Shown: positions 1-9,489 of the stretch, in pieces | Position numbering within the stretch: the stretch's first letter is position 1 | How the letters are laid out: each line of letters opens with the position of its first letter | Source: Bin55 sp964572845 | GTDB lineage: Bacteria > Pseudomonadota > Gammaproteobacteria > Pseudomonadales > Azotimanducaceae | Assembly (NCBI GenBank): GCA_964572845.1 | Contig: CAZNFX010000011.1 | Coordinates: 91,079 to 155,078, forward strand | Direction: 5' to 3' | DNA length: 64,000 bases | Program-made: the position numbers and the translations under genes | Notes under the pieces: generated by a model | Database searches by the model: none | Told to the model about the DNA's origin: nothing | Seen by the model: only the letters and a program-made list of their open reading frames with translations

Positions 1-166
1 GCAGGGATGCAAGAAATCTAAGGAGAGACGGGCATATCTAACCTATAGATCGCGATTGCCGAGATCTGCCCGAACGGAAGGCACAGGGTGTGGCCGAGTG
101 TCTCAGCTTGGAACTGGAGGCAACCTGCATAGGGAAGTAGTAGACATGGGTGACGACAAGCTCGCA

Positions 167-907
167 CTAGACTACAAGGCTCGGAGGAAGGTGTTCGAGT
201 TGGTTGGCATATCGAACACGCAAGTTGTCGTCGGCAAAGTCCAATCGTGTAATCCCCGTGTTCTGATGGCTGAAAGCCACACTCGACCCGTCTACCTGAT
301 TTGTCAGAGCATGCAGTAAGTAAATGATGAACGTTCCATGACTAACTATGGCGACGACATCGTTTGATTTCTCTGCGTCCTGTTGTATTTGACAAGCAAC
401 TCGAGCCACCCTTAGCTTCATCTCATCACGGGTCTCGAAAGAGCCGAACCACCAACCATCGTCCTTGACTTCTGGTGCAAGCTTGAGCTTTGGGAATTGT
501 GCGGTCATTTTGCTTCGCGACATGCCTCTCTTACCCACTTTTTCGCCGATTTCTGAATCCTGCAACCAAACACCGCCTTCTTCGAATACATCCATGCAAA
601 GTTCGGGTTGGATGTTCATTTCCCTTGCAACAGCATGAGCTGTCTGAATAGCCCGTTTCATTGGGCTGCAAAAGAGCTTCTCAATACGATAACCTGAAGA
701 GGCCGGAATCCGATCTCTAAGGTCTGGTTTGTCAACGACAGTCGCAAGATGCCGAGCCAAGTGATCGGCTTGAGCAAATCCAATTTCGGTCAATGAAGGA
801 TCGGACTTGCGAACCAAGGACTTACCAGCAGGGTTACGGTCTCGAGTAAACCAATTCTCGAGGTGGTTGTTTTCAGACTGAGCATGTCTGATCAGGTAGA
901 GAATCAT
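167..907 (-). CDS. Histidine phosphatase (phosphoglycerate mutase-like) family protein
   Basis: A 246-residue protein of the histidine phosphatase superfamily, which works through a phosphohistidine intermediate. The N-terminus has the RHG-type motif LIRHAQSENNH, with the likely nucleophile at His8 and Gln in place of the usual Gly. The C-terminal half has SHGTF, the second catalytic His. SPMKRAIQTAH in the middle is the conserved substrate-pocket Arg region. The ATG opens directly onto the beta strand carrying the catalytic motif, which supports this start. There is no signal peptide, so it is probably cytoplasmic. It lies 43 nt downstream of the TonB-dependent receptor on the same strand and may share its transcript. 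The substrate (phospho-sugar, protein phosphate or other) cannot be told from sequence. Confidence 0.9.
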   Translation of the reverse strand: MILYLIRHAQSENNHLENWFTRDRNPAGKSLVRKSDPSLTEIGFAQADHLARHLATVVDKPDLRDRIPASSGYRIEKLFCSPMKRAIQTAHAVAREMNIQPELCMDVFEEGGVWLQDSEIGEKVGKRGMSRSKMTAQFPKLKLAPEVKDDGWWFGSFETRDEMKLRVARVACQIQQDAEKSNDVVAIVSHGTFIIYLLHALTNQVDGSSVAFSHQNTGITRLDFADDNLRVRYANQLEHLPPSLVV

Positions 908-950
908 TTAGTGTGGCTAGTTTCCATATCCATTTGCATTGCAGACCGTG

Positions 951-3821
951 TCAGTTGCGACGGTAACTGATTTTGAGCGAATAGTAGGGTCCTTGCCAGG
1001 GAACGAGCGAATCCGATCGAACTATCCGACCGCAGCACGCCTCGAATTGAGCTCGGTCCGGCTCGGCGTCAAACGCGTTCGTCACACTTGCGGTCACAAC
1101 ATAGTCGGGCCAAGGCTGAAACTGAACATGGGCATCCCATTGCCATTTAGGGCTGAATTCCTGTATGGCTGCTAGAGAGGAATTACTCGCATTCCTGTGG
1201 GAACCGAACCTGTTCCCTCGCAACATTAGATCTATTCCGTTAGGCAACGAGTGATTGAGCGAAACGATACCTCTATAGCGCGGCCACGTATGTTCAAAGT
1301 CGTACAACCCTTCTGCATTGACCAGTAGGAAGCTGCTTCCATCGGGTCGAACTTGCGGTGCTTGGCCGGTGATCTCGATTTTGTTCCAATTCAGCACTCC
1401 AGAAATTTCGGTAATGCCATATTGGCTTTGAAAATTGAGTACGCCGACCAAGTCCATCCCCATAGACCGAGTTTCCAGCGCGTTGGTAAAGTAGATTACC
1501 TGGCCAATCGAGTTTGCTTCCGCTATGCCTAGAGAGGATAGTTCGGCGAGTGTGCGTTCATCGACTACAAAGGGCGAAGAAATGGTTAGCCGGTCGTTCA
1601 GATCGATTAAGTAGCTGTCCAAGGTGAGCTGCCAGTGGATGTCCGATAGACGCAGGACGTCTTTAGATGCTACAAGTTCGTCATGTGCGGAGTTTGAACT
1701 CGCTGTGCTTTGAATTACAAGGCCAGCTGTAAAGTTCACAGAGCGCTCAGGTTCCAGGGATTTGGCACCAAAATATTCAGCAACGGGATGGTCTGTTGGA
1801 AAAATACCTTCAGCGACAGGATTGCCTAAAGCGTTGATCCTTGTGCTTACATTAATCGTGGAGACTTGACCAATCGTAGGGCTCTTGAAACCACTGCTCA
1901 CAGATGACCTAATAGCTGTGCTTTGCGTAACGTCGAATTTCGTTGCGAACTTGCCAGTTGTTACATAGCCATGGGATGCGGCGTCTTCGACTCGCAACGC
2001 AAAGTCCGTAATCCACTGCTCAGCAGGCGAGAGGGAAAGATCCACGTAGAATGCGCTGCCATTCTGAGAGCGGTTCACTGCGTAGGCAGGCGCGTATCCG
2101 GGGAAACCATTCGATCCTACCGACATTGCGTTGTAAATGGGGTCGCCGGCAATACAGTTTCCGCCAGGCTGTGCGCTTATAGCCGGATCGCTGGCAATTA
2201 ACGCTGCATGGCCGGGCAATCGACACATCGGAGTGTCAAGCAGATCATTGGGATCTGCGTCCACCTCTGCTTGAGTGATGTCCCAATTAAATGGATCAAT
2301 TCGTGCAAACGGACCTACTGTATACGACATTAGATCACCGGCCCGAATTTCGTAGTTGTCTCTTCGGAATTCAAAGCCAAAGGCCAAAAAAAGTGAGCCG
2401 AGCCGGTCCAGAGTCACAGTGCGCTCGAAGTCTCCATTGAGCGACATTTCTGTTGAGACCAACTCGCCAGGCTGAAACTTCGACGGTGATGCGGGACCCA
2501 AGGACGGATTCCACGTATTGACTAAGTCATAGGACATTGTGCTTGTGCCGTATCGCACACTAACGTCCCATTTGAGAGGCAGAGGCAACTGGTTTTGAAG
2601 TCCAACGACACCGGCTATATCGTTGATATTTCCTGTGAATCTCGGTGTAAAGCCGCCTGGAAATCTCGTGCGAGGATTGTAAATGGAACCATCGGCCAAT
2701 CGTAGGGGATTGAGTTGGCCAACGCCCGGACGCCGATAGAAAAACGATCCGGCGCTCTCGCTGTCTCTCCAGTTGCCAAATCCGTAGAGTTCGATAGTGC
2801 CAAACCTCTCGTGGTCGAAAGGAACAGCAACATTAACCGATAGCTTTGCGTCTTCCCGTGCTGGTTCGCCCCAAACTTGTTCGGGATTGGGTAGATTTTC
2901 ACGATACTTGGGAGTCAGGTCGTCAGGTACGCCATCCGCTCCCCACACCAAACTCAGTAGTCTTCCACTTGCATCCCGAATTTCCGTCAGGGAATCGGGC
3001 CCGAACCGATCGGCCTGACCATCGCCATCTGTGTCTACTGCTACTTGTGCACTTTGCTGAGGAGTGAGTCCGCTTCCTCCTCCAACGGCCAAGTCGTAGC
3101 GCTGACCTCGGGATGTTCCTCTTGTGTCGCTAAATTCGGCACTTAGATTCACAAATCCCTGAAACAGAGGTAAGCCTGCGTTCGATGTTAGACGAACATC
3201 CCCGCCACCCTCGGTATATTCTCCGACAGACAACGAGAAGGTTGCATCGTCGTCGGAATCCTTGAGGTTGAAATTAACGACGCCAGCTATTGCATCTGAT
3301 CCGTACAAGGCGCTAGCACCGTCTTGGAGTACTTCGATTGAACGCAAGGCAGACACTGGCAAGGAAGCTATATCGGAACCATGCGTGCCGCTTCCCCCAA
3401 GTCGAACCAATGCGCCCTTGTGTCTTCGTTTCCCGTTTACGAGAATCAAAACCTTATCCGAGTCTAGGCCTCTTACAAATGGCGGGCGCATAAAGGATGC
3501 ACCATCGGATATTGGCTCCCGTGAGACATTGAAGGACGGAACAAGGCGTTGAACCACATCAACCAAGTCCGTGTTAGTGGCCACGCTTTCAATTTCTTCG
3601 CTGCCAAAGACTTGTACTGGTACAGGGCTATCCATCGTCGTCCGGTCTTTCAAACGAGTTCCGACGGTAATGATTTCCTCTACTAGTTCGCTGTCGATTG
3701 GTTCTGCCTCTGCCAATTCTTCAGCTCGTGAGTTCAAGGTCGAAATCATCAACACTGTTCCAACAGTTGCTACTAGACCTCGTTTCCACCCGCTGGAATT
3801 GCAATTTTCGACTGATGTCAT
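951..3821 (-). CDS. TonB-dependent outer-membrane receptor
   Basis: A 956-residue TonB-dependent receptor for active uptake of an unknown ligand across the outer membrane. A hydrophobic stretch at about residues 14-30 is a Sec signal. EEIITVGTRLKDR, near residue 50, resembles a TonB box plus plug entry. The plug domain (about 60-175) has the typical LILVNGKRR, IEVLQDGASALYGSDAIAGV and VNFNLK motifs. The rest is a beta-barrel rich in alternating aromatic residues, with the usual receptor box near the end (VTASVTNAFDAEPDR). The final residues are YRRN rather than the terminal Phe or Trp common in outer-membrane barrels. The plug most resembles receptors of the Caulobacter/Xanthomonas-type expanded families, but the substrate is not predictable. 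A 187-nt gap separates it from the glycosylase upstream. Confidence 0.95.
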   Translation of the reverse strand: MTSVENCNSSGWKRGLVATVGTVLMISTLNSRAEELAEAEPIDSELVEEIITVGTRLKDRTTMDSPVPVQVFGSEEIESVATNTDLVDVVQRLVPSFNVSREPISDGASFMRPPFVRGLDSDKVLILVNGKRRHKGALVRLGGSGTHGSDIASLPVSALRSIEVLQDGASALYGSDAIAGVVNFNLKDSDDDATFSLSVGEYTEGGGDVRLTSNAGLPLFQGFVNLSAEFSDTRGTSRGQRYDLAVGGGSGLTPQQSAQVAVDTDGDGQADRFGPDSLTEIRDASGRLLSLVWGADGVPDDLTPKYRENLPNPEQVWGEPAREDAKLSVNVAVPFDHERFGTIELYGFGNWRDSESAGSFFYRRPGVGQLNPLRLADGSIYNPRTRFPGGFTPRFTGNINDIAGVVGLQNQLPLPLKWDVSVRYGTSTMSYDLVNTWNPSLGPASPSKFQPGELVSTEMSLNGDFERTVTLDRLGSLFLAFGFEFRRDNYEIRAGDLMSYTVGPFARIDPFNWDITQAEVDADPNDLLDTPMCRLPGHAALIASDPAISAQPGGNCIAGDPIYNAMSVGSNGFPGYAPAYAVNRSQNGSAFYVDLSLSPAEQWITDFALRVEDAASHGYVTTGKFATKFDVTQSTAIRSSVSSGFKSPTIGQVSTINVSTRINALGNPVAEGIFPTDHPVAEYFGAKSLEPERSVNFTAGLVIQSTASSNSAHDELVASKDVLRLSDIHWQLTLDSYLIDLNDRLTISSPFVVDERTLAELSSLGIAEANSIGQVIYFTNALETRSMGMDLVGVLNFQSQYGITEISGVLNWNKIEITGQAPQVRPDGSSFLLVNAEGLYDFEHTWPRYRGIVSLNHSLPNGIDLMLRGNRFGSHRNASNSSLAAIQEFSPKWQWDAHVQFQPWPDYVVTASVTNAFDAEPDRAQFEACCGRIVRSDSLVPWQGPYYSLKISYRRN

Positions 3822-4008
3822 TCGGCTGAAGCCTTGTTGGTGAAGTGATAGCGGACGCTAATGTACTAAATCGCGGATCTACAGAATTCGACCGGCTGCC
3901 AATTTGTGATTGGTTCAAGCAACATTAGCCGAACTTGGCTTGCCAGTCTGTGCCTCAGTTCGCACGCGACGGAAAAGCTCGAATCCCGACAAGTCGTTGT
4001 CGTACGAC

Positions 4009-4653
4009 TCAGGTGGTGGATGGCGCATCAAAAGGAATTGCACTCCGGTTAAGCGGGTGCCTTGTCACATGGTCGTTGTCACGGATGTAGAACCTGAGCA
4101 GGAGACTCGTAGATTGGACGATTCCAATACGAGGAGACTTGGCCACTTCTGAGTCTTGGACCGGCGCGCCCTTTTGTACAAAGAGCGGTTGGGTTGTAAG
4201 GTCCGTGCCGTTGTGATTGCGTGTAATGGCTAATGCTTGAGTGAGTTTCCCAGGCCCGTTTCCAATGGCTTGAGAACGCCGTGGAGAGTTTCGCCTGGTG
4301 GACATGCAATCCAATCCTACTATCGGCTCGATTGCACGGATCAAGACACAACCAGGAGTGCCTTCTGGTTCGGTAATGAAGTTCAGGCAACAATACATGC
4401 CGTAAATCAAGTACACGTAGGCATAACCTGGAGGACCCCATTGAATCCGAGTTCTTGGAGTCGGACCGTTGGCAGAATGTGCAGCGCGATCTCCTTCGCC
4501 AAGATAGGCTTCAACTTCAACAATCCTTCCAGCTGTACGGACTCGATCGATATTGCTTACCAAAATATTTCCAAGCAGCTCACGAGCGACAATAGCTGTG
4601 GAATGTCTATAAAATTCTCTTGGTAGCACTTGACTCTTAGGCAAATCGCTCAT
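4009..4653 (-). CDS. aag: 3-methyladenine DNA glycosylase, AAG/MPG family
   Basis: A 214-residue base-excision repair enzyme that removes alkylated purines such as 3-methyladenine and hypoxanthine. It carries the family signature EVEAYLGEGDRAAHS at residues 46-60. By comparison with human AAG (E125, Y127), Glu48 should be the general base and Tyr50 the intercalating side of the pocket. PGYAYVYLIYGMYCCLN and GPGKLTQAL are further conserved AAG motifs. The length fits the bacterial form, which lacks the eukaryotic N-terminal extension. It is divergent from fumarase, with 94 nt between the two starts. No SOS or Ada-type operator is evident there. Confidence 0.95.
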   Translation of the reverse strand: MSDLPKSQVLPREFYRHSTAIVARELLGNILVSNIDRVRTAGRIVEVEAYLGEGDRAAHSANGPTPRTRIQWGPPGYAYVYLIYGMYCCLNFITEPEGTPGCVLIRAIEPIVGLDCMSTRRNSPRRSQAIGNGPGKLTQALAITRNHNGTDLTTQPLFVQKGAPVQDSEVAKSPRIGIVQSTSLLLRFYIRDNDHVTRHPLNRSAIPFDAPSTT

Positions 4654-4747
4654 TGGTAGCCATCAAAAACGTCGGATTGGAAATTGCGCATAGGATCTGA
4701 CGCTCACTAGAGATTAGTTGCCTCATTCGAATTTTCTCGGTTGACCC

Positions 4748-6271
4748 ATGACAGTAATTCAACAGGACGACCTGATTCAAAGCGTTAGAGATGCTTTGCA
4801 GTTCATCTCCTATTACCATCCGCCGGATTTTATTCAGGCTATGGTTCGGGCGTGGGAGATGGAGGAGTCTCCCGCTGCCAAAGATGCACTGCGCCAAGTG
4901 CTGGTGAACTCCCGAATGTGTGCGCTCGGGAAACGTCCCATTTGTCAGGATACAGGAATAGTAGTCGCGTTTGTCGATGTTGGCATGAACTTGATTTGGG
5001 ACTCTGAGCTGAGTCTTGAAGCAATGATCAATGAAGGTGTACGCCGAGCATTTCTGGACGCTGACAATCCGTTGCGAGGCTCGGTAATGACGGATCCAGA
5101 CGGAAAGCGAGCCAACACTAAGGACAATACGCCCGCTGTCATTCATACGAGGGTGATCCCTGGAGACAAGCTAAGCGTGGAGATTGCTGCAAAGGGAGGA
5201 GGCAGCGAGGCTAAAGCGATGTTCAAAGTGCTTGAACCATCTGAATCGATTGTCGACTGGGTCGTGACTGCAGTACCAAAAATGGGTGCAGGTTGGTGCC
5301 CTCCCGGGATCCTGGGCATTGGTGTGGGAGGCACACCCGAAAAAGCAATGGTTCTGGCAAAGGAAGCCATGATGGAACCCATTGATATTCAGGATCTAAT
5401 CGAACGCGGGCCTTCAACGCGATCTGAGGAGCTTCGTCTAGAAATTTTCCACAAGGTCAATGCATTGGGGATTGGTGCTCAAGGCCTTGGAGGATTGACG
5501 ACCGTACTCGATGTGAAAGTCAGAGAGTATCCCACCCACGCAGCTAACAAACCGGTCGGCATAATCCCGAATTGCACTGCCACGCGCCATGTTCACTTCG
5601 AGCTGGACGGATCAGGTGCAGCAGAATTCGAACCTCCGGATTTGTCACTATGGCCGGATATTGCCTACGAGCCCAATGCGGATGCTCGACGGGTGAATTT
5701 GGACGGATTGACGAAGAATGACATCCGCGACTGGAAAGCTGGCGAAACTTTGCTTTTGTCAGGAAAGATCCTCACGGGTCGAGATGCAGCTCATAAGCGC
5801 TTGTGTCAGTACTTGGATGAAGGCAAATCGCTTCCCGCCGACTTCAGGAATCGCTTCATCTACTACGTGGGTCCAGTCAATGCAGTGCGAGAGGAGGTGG
5901 TCGGCCCAGCCGGGCCAACGACCGCGACTCGAATGGACAGGTTTACCAATCAGTTGCTTGGATCAACCGGTTTGCTTGGGATGATTGGAAAAGCGGAACG
6001 AGGTAGTGAAGCTATAGATGCCATTCGCAAACATGGTGCGGTTTCACTCATCGCAGTTGGTGGTGCGGCCTATCTTGTTTCCAAGTCAATCACGGCTTCA
6101 CGACTTGTGGCGTTCGAGGATCTACTGATGGAAGCCATCTACGAATTTGAAGTGAAAGATATGCCGGTAACCGTTGCCGTTGATACTCTGGGCAACTCGG
6201 TCCACCAATCCGGTCCGGAAAGGTGGCGAACAGCAATTCAGGAAAGTATTCCAACCGTCGGATTGCATTAG
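4748..6271 (+). CDS. fumA: Fumarate hydratase class I (iron-sulfur dependent)
   Basis: A 507-residue class I fumarase that interconverts fumarate and malate in the TCA cycle with a catalytic [4Fe-4S] cluster. Cluster Cys candidates are Cys66 in RPICQDTG, the Cys in GAGWCPPGILG and the Cys in IIPNCTATRHVHFELDG. Both the N-terminal hydro-lyase domain and the C-terminal beta domain (from about residue 310; VGPVNAVREEVVGPAGPTTATRMD) are present in one chain, as in FumA/FumB. Such enzymes are usually oxygen sensitive. A 7-bp hairpin lies between this gene and the export operon 84 nt downstream, so co-transcription is uncertain. Confidence 0.96.
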   Translation: MTVIQQDDLIQSVRDALQFISYYHPPDFIQAMVRAWEMEESPAAKDALRQVLVNSRMCALGKRPICQDTGIVVAFVDVGMNLIWDSELSLEAMINEGVRRAFLDADNPLRGSVMTDPDGKRANTKDNTPAVIHTRVIPGDKLSVEIAAKGGGSEAKAMFKVLEPSESIVDWVVTAVPKMGAGWCPPGILGIGVGGTPEKAMVLAKEAMMEPIDIQDLIERGPSTRSEELRLEIFHKVNALGIGAQGLGGLTTVLDVKVREYPTHAANKPVGIIPNCTATRHVHFELDGSGAAEFEPPDLSLWPDIAYEPNADARRVNLDGLTKNDIRDWKAGETLLLSGKILTGRDAAHKRLCQYLDEGKSLPADFRNRFIYYVGPVNAVREEVVGPAGPTTATRMDRFTNQLLGSTGLLGMIGKAERGSEAIDAIRKHGAVSLIAVGGAAYLVSKSITASRLVAFEDLLMEAIYEFEVKDMPVTVAVDTLGNSVHQSGPERWRTAIQESIPTVGLH

Positions 6272-6286
6272 TTAAGGTAAGTTGGC

Positions 6287-6304
6287 GACTAAGACTACTT
6301 AGTC
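6287..6304 (+). terminator. Intergenic hairpin between fumarase and the export operon
   Basis: A perfect 7-bp stem, GACTAAG/CTTAGTC, with the 4-nt loop ACTA begins 16 nt after the fumarase stop. No T-tract follows, so it is not a textbook intrinsic terminator. It may be an RNA-stability or processing hairpin, or a weak terminator. Confidence 0.35.
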
Positions 6305-6355
6305 CGGACCGAAGCTAAAGCACATTGCCACATGTACTTGTGAGGAGCAAAGAAA

Positions 6356-7615
6356 GTGTCTGACAATGCAAACGATCTGGAGCAGAAGCTTCAGGATCTA
6401 AGGATCGACCGTAGTCGGCGATCAGGCAGACGTCGTCGGCCCTGGGGTTGGTTCATAGCAATTGCCGTGGTACTCGGCGTTGGTGTGGTCGCTGCAAATT
6501 GGTTTTGGTTTGGTCGAGATCGTGCAGTAGCTGTTAACTCCGCCGTGGCTCGTGCTCCGCAAATCGCTAACGTGGAAGGCGCAGTTCTTGACGGCACGGG
6601 CTATGTCGTTGCTCGCCGCCAGGCAACGGTAAGTTCAAAAGCCACGGGCAAGGTTGTTGAGGTCTTCATAGAAGAGGGGATGATCGTCAAAGAGGGCCAA
6701 TTGTTGGCTACCTTGGACGACAGCCTCCAGCAAACGCAGTATGAATTGTCCAAAGCTCAAGTTGACGAAGCAAAGGCAATGCTCGACGAGTTGGACATAC
6801 AAATTGAACAGGCAAACCTGGATGTGGAAAGAACCTCGGAGCTTGCGGCAAAACAACATGCCAGCGAAAGCGAGCTGGATCGAGCACGCCTTACACTTGA
6901 AGGTCTCCAAGCGCAGAAAAATCGACTCCAAAAGTCCATTGATGTTGCACAGACTGCTCTGGAGCTCCAGCGACAATACCTTGACGATATGCAAATACGA
7001 GCACCATTTGATGGAATCGTAATTGCCAAGGCTGCCCAGCCGGGCGAGATGATCTCGCCGGTTTCTGGCGGCGGAGGATTTACCCGCACTGGCATTTGCA
7101 CGATTGTCGACATGGATTCGATCGAGGTTCAAGTCGACGTGAACGAAAAGTACATCAATCGTGTGTCGCCGGATCAACCAGCCACTGTGACTCTCAATTC
7201 CTATCCTGACACTCGAATGCCTGCGGAGGTAATTGCTATCATTCCGACCGCAGACCGCTCTCGATCCACAGTCAGAGTTCGAATTCGGTTTCTAGAGCGC
7301 GATTCACGCGTGCTTCCGGATATGGGTGTAAGCGTATCGTTCTTGGAAGAAGGAAGCGAGATTGAACGAGAGGAACTGCCCATAGGTGTCGAAGTACCGT
7401 CAACAGCGTTGATTGAAATCAGCAATAGAGCATTTGTTTGGTTAATCGAAGACAGTGCGGTTTCTCGACGGGAAGTTACCGTCGGGGGTACCAACGGTTC
7501 TCGATCAATAATCTCTGATGGCTTGGAGAGGGGTGATCTAGTGGTCGCTGACGCCGCAACCGATAATGCGAAAGATCTGGCGGACGGTCAAGAGATCGTG
7601 CTCGCAACACAATAG
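6356..7615 (+). CDS. Efflux periplasmic adaptor (HlyD/MacA-type membrane fusion protein)
   Basis: A 419-residue periplasmic adaptor for a tripartite exporter. A short basic cytoplasmic segment (RRSGRRRRP) is followed by one membrane anchor at about residues 30-50. A lipoyl-like half-motif follows (ATVSSKATGKVVEVFIEEGMIV). The alpha-hairpin coiled coil (about 120-210) is rich in Glu, Gln, Leu and Lys heptads. The second lipoyl half (MQIRAPFDGIVIAKAAQPGEMI) and the beta-barrel and membrane-proximal domains complete the chain. The GTG start is supported by a GAGGAG element 8-9 nt upstream. The gene begins a tight four-gene operon with a MacB/LolD-type ATPase and two permeases. No outer-membrane TolC-like partner is encoded nearby, so a shared channel is likely. 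Confidence 0.93.
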   Translation: MSDNANDLEQKLQDLRIDRSRRSGRRRRPWGWFIAIAVVLGVGVVAANWFWFGRDRAVAVNSAVARAPQIANVEGAVLDGTGYVVARRQATVSSKATGKVVEVFIEEGMIVKEGQLLATLDDSLQQTQYELSKAQVDEAKAMLDELDIQIEQANLDVERTSELAAKQHASESELDRARLTLEGLQAQKNRLQKSIDVAQTALELQRQYLDDMQIRAPFDGIVIAKAAQPGEMISPVSGGGGFTRTGICTIVDMDSIEVQVDVNEKYINRVSPDQPATVTLNSYPDTRMPAEVIAIIPTADRSRSTVRVRIRFLERDSRVLPDMGVSVSFLEEGSEIEREELPIGVEVPSTALIEISNRAFVWLIEDSAVSRREVTVGGTNGSRSIISDGLERGDLVVADAATDNAKDLADGQEIVLATQ

Positions 7616-7628
7616 GGAGTTTTGAACA

Positions 7629-8336
7629 GTGGCCCTGATATCGCTTAGATCCGTCTCGAAAACATACACCAAAGGGAAGGAGCAAGTCGATGTACTTTCC
7701 GACATCGATCTGGACATAAACGAAAGAGACTTTGTAGCTCTCATGGGTCCTTCTGGCAGCGGAAAGACCACCATGCTCAACTTAATCGGCGGGTTAGACC
7801 ACCCTACCTATGGTGACGTTGTTGTTGGAGATTCCTCACTGAACTCTCTAAGTTCACGGGAATTGTCGCGCTGGAGAGCGCAGAACATTGGGTTTGTATT
7901 CCAGTTTTACAACCTGCTGCCGGTTCTTACCGCGCAACGGAATGTTGAACTGCCGCTTTTGCTTACTAAATTGAATGGAAAGGAGCGCAAGAAGAATGCG
8001 ACGACCGCTCTCGATATTGTAGGTCTGGCGGATAGAGCTAAACACAAACCTGCACAGCTGTCTGGTGGCCAACAACAGCGAGTAGCGATTGCCCGAGCAA
8101 TTGTCGCCGATCCCACGATTCTAGTCTGCGACGAGCCAACGGGCGACTTGGACCGCAATACAGCGGAGGAAGTCCTCCAGTTGTTGGAAACTTTAAACCA
8201 AAAGCACAACAAGACAATTGTGATGGTCACCCACGATCCTAAAGCCGCAGAACACGCAAAGACGACGATTTTCCTTGACAAAGGAAAGCTGTCGTCTGCA
8301 AACGAGGGTCAGAAACCTGAGACAGACGATGGGTAA
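7629..8336 (+). CDS. ABC transporter ATP-binding protein, MacB/LolD family
   Basis: A 235-residue ATPase subunit. Walker A is GPSGSGKTT, the Q-loop lies in FVFQFYNLLP, the signature is LSGGQQQRVAIARAI, Walker B is ILVCDEPTGDLD and the H-loop is MVTHD. The CDEPTGDLD sequence is typical of the LolD/MacB/FtsE group, which powers FtsX-type permeases by a mechanotransmission cycle. The GTG start has a GGGAG element about 8 nt upstream. The stop overlaps the ATG of the next permease (ATGGGTAA), so the two are translationally coupled. Confidence 0.96.
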   Translation: MALISLRSVSKTYTKGKEQVDVLSDIDLDINERDFVALMGPSGSGKTTMLNLIGGLDHPTYGDVVVGDSSLNSLSSRELSRWRAQNIGFVFQFYNLLPVLTAQRNVELPLLLTKLNGKERKKNATTALDIVGLADRAKHKPAQLSGGQQQRVAIARAIVADPTILVCDEPTGDLDRNTAEEVLQLLETLNQKHNKTIVMVTHDPKAAEHAKTTIFLDKGKLSSANEGQKPETDDG

Positions 8337-9474
8337 GTTTCAGTTCCTCATGCGGTGCATGTTTCGACGTAAGCTGCGCACGACTCTCACGATGTTGTCA
8401 TTAGTAACAGCATTTCTGCTGTTTATGTTGCTACGTTCAATAGCCTTTGTTTTTGACGCAGGCTGGGAAGGAGTTGAAGAAGGGCGTTTGCAGACTACGT
8501 CAAAATACTCCATGATCGATATGCTGCCTCTAACGCACATCGATGCAATTGAAACTGTGGCCGGCGTTGTCGACATCACTCATTCTTCGTGGTTCGGTGG
8601 CGTCTTTGATGAGGGCGATACCAACGTCGCAACGTTTGCTATCGATCCCGAAACATACTTCGACGTCTATAGTGAGTTCGATGTTGATCCAGAGCAGCTC
8701 GAGGAATTCCGGGCCATAAGAACTGCAGCATTGGCCCCTGAATCGATGATCGAACGCTATGGTTGGGAAATTGGTCAGAAGGTTCCAGTAGTTAGTCCTA
8801 TCTACCCGACGCCGTCGGGAGAGCCCTGGGTGTTCGATTTGGTTGGGTCCTACCGTGCGAGTAGCCAAAACGACGGCTTTTTGGCTTTCTTGTTTCAATA
8901 CGAATACATTCGAGAAACCTTCGACATGGGGGCTGTAGGGTGGTTTGTATTAACCATCGACGATCCCTCAAGGTCAGACGAGATCTCACGACAAATCGAT
9001 GAATTGTTCAAGAATTCTTCCGATGAGACTAGAACAATGACTGAATCGGAAGCAGCCAAGCAGTTTATGGCTCAGCTTGGAGACATAAGCCTGATGATGA
9101 CCGGCATCCTAAGTGCTGTGTTCTTTACGATGGTATTGCTAACAACCAACACCATGCTCCAAGGCTACCGGGAACGTACATCCGAACTCGCCGTTTTGAA
9201 GACACTTGGGTTCACGGATTTTGGGGTTGCTGCGTATTTGCTAGCCGAAGCTGTATTGCTTTGTGGCATTAGCGCTGTCATTGGAATTGGCCTCGGATCA
9301 TTAATTGCAGCGGGCGCAGAAAACTACATGCCACCGTTCGTTCCGGTTTACTTCGCGTGGGAGACCGTCCTCTGGGCTGGGCTAATTGCTGTAGGATTGG
9401 GCTTGCTTGTGGGTCTTGTACCCGCTGTTAGTGCAAGTCGACTCTCCATTGTCGATGCACTACACGCTCGCTGA
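8329..9474 (+). CDS. FtsX/MacB-type ABC transporter permease (first of two)
   Basis: A 381-residue permease. I place the start at the ATG at 8329, which overlaps the ATPase stop by 8 nt. The 18 codons upstream in the same frame lie inside the ATPase and are poor permease sequence. TM1 is at about residues 17-38. A large periplasmic domain of roughly 220 residues follows, then three TM helices near the C-terminus (ILSAVFFTMVLLTTNTML, AVLLCGISAVIGIGLGSL and WAGLIAVGLGLLVGLVPA). This is the usual one-plus-three FtsX/MacB topology. RTSELAVLKTLGF is the conserved coupling-helix motif for the ATPase. With the next gene it probably forms a heterodimeric membrane core. Confidence 0.93.
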   Translation: MGKFQFLMRCMFRRKLRTTLTMLSLVTAFLLFMLLRSIAFVFDAGWEGVEEGRLQTTSKYSMIDMLPLTHIDAIETVAGVVDITHSSWFGGVFDEGDTNVATFAIDPETYFDVYSEFDVDPEQLEEFRAIRTAALAPESMIERYGWEIGQKVPVVSPIYPTPSGEPWVFDLVGSYRASSQNDGFLAFLFQYEYIRETFDMGAVGWFVLTIDDPSRSDEISRQIDELFKNSSDETRTMTESEAAKQFMAQLGDISLMMTGILSAVFFTMVLLTTNTMLQGYRERTSELAVLKTLGFTDFGVAAYLLAEAVLLCGISAVIGIGLGSLIAAGAENYMPPFVPVYFAWETVLWAGLIAVGLGLLVGLVPAVSASRLSIVDALHAR

Positions 9475-9489
9475 TTTGGCTGCGTAATT

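Noticed and set aside
56..319. An 87-codon plus-strand frame at the window start
   Set aside because: It lies largely antisense to the 3' end of the well-supported histidine phosphatase gene and has no recognisable domain.
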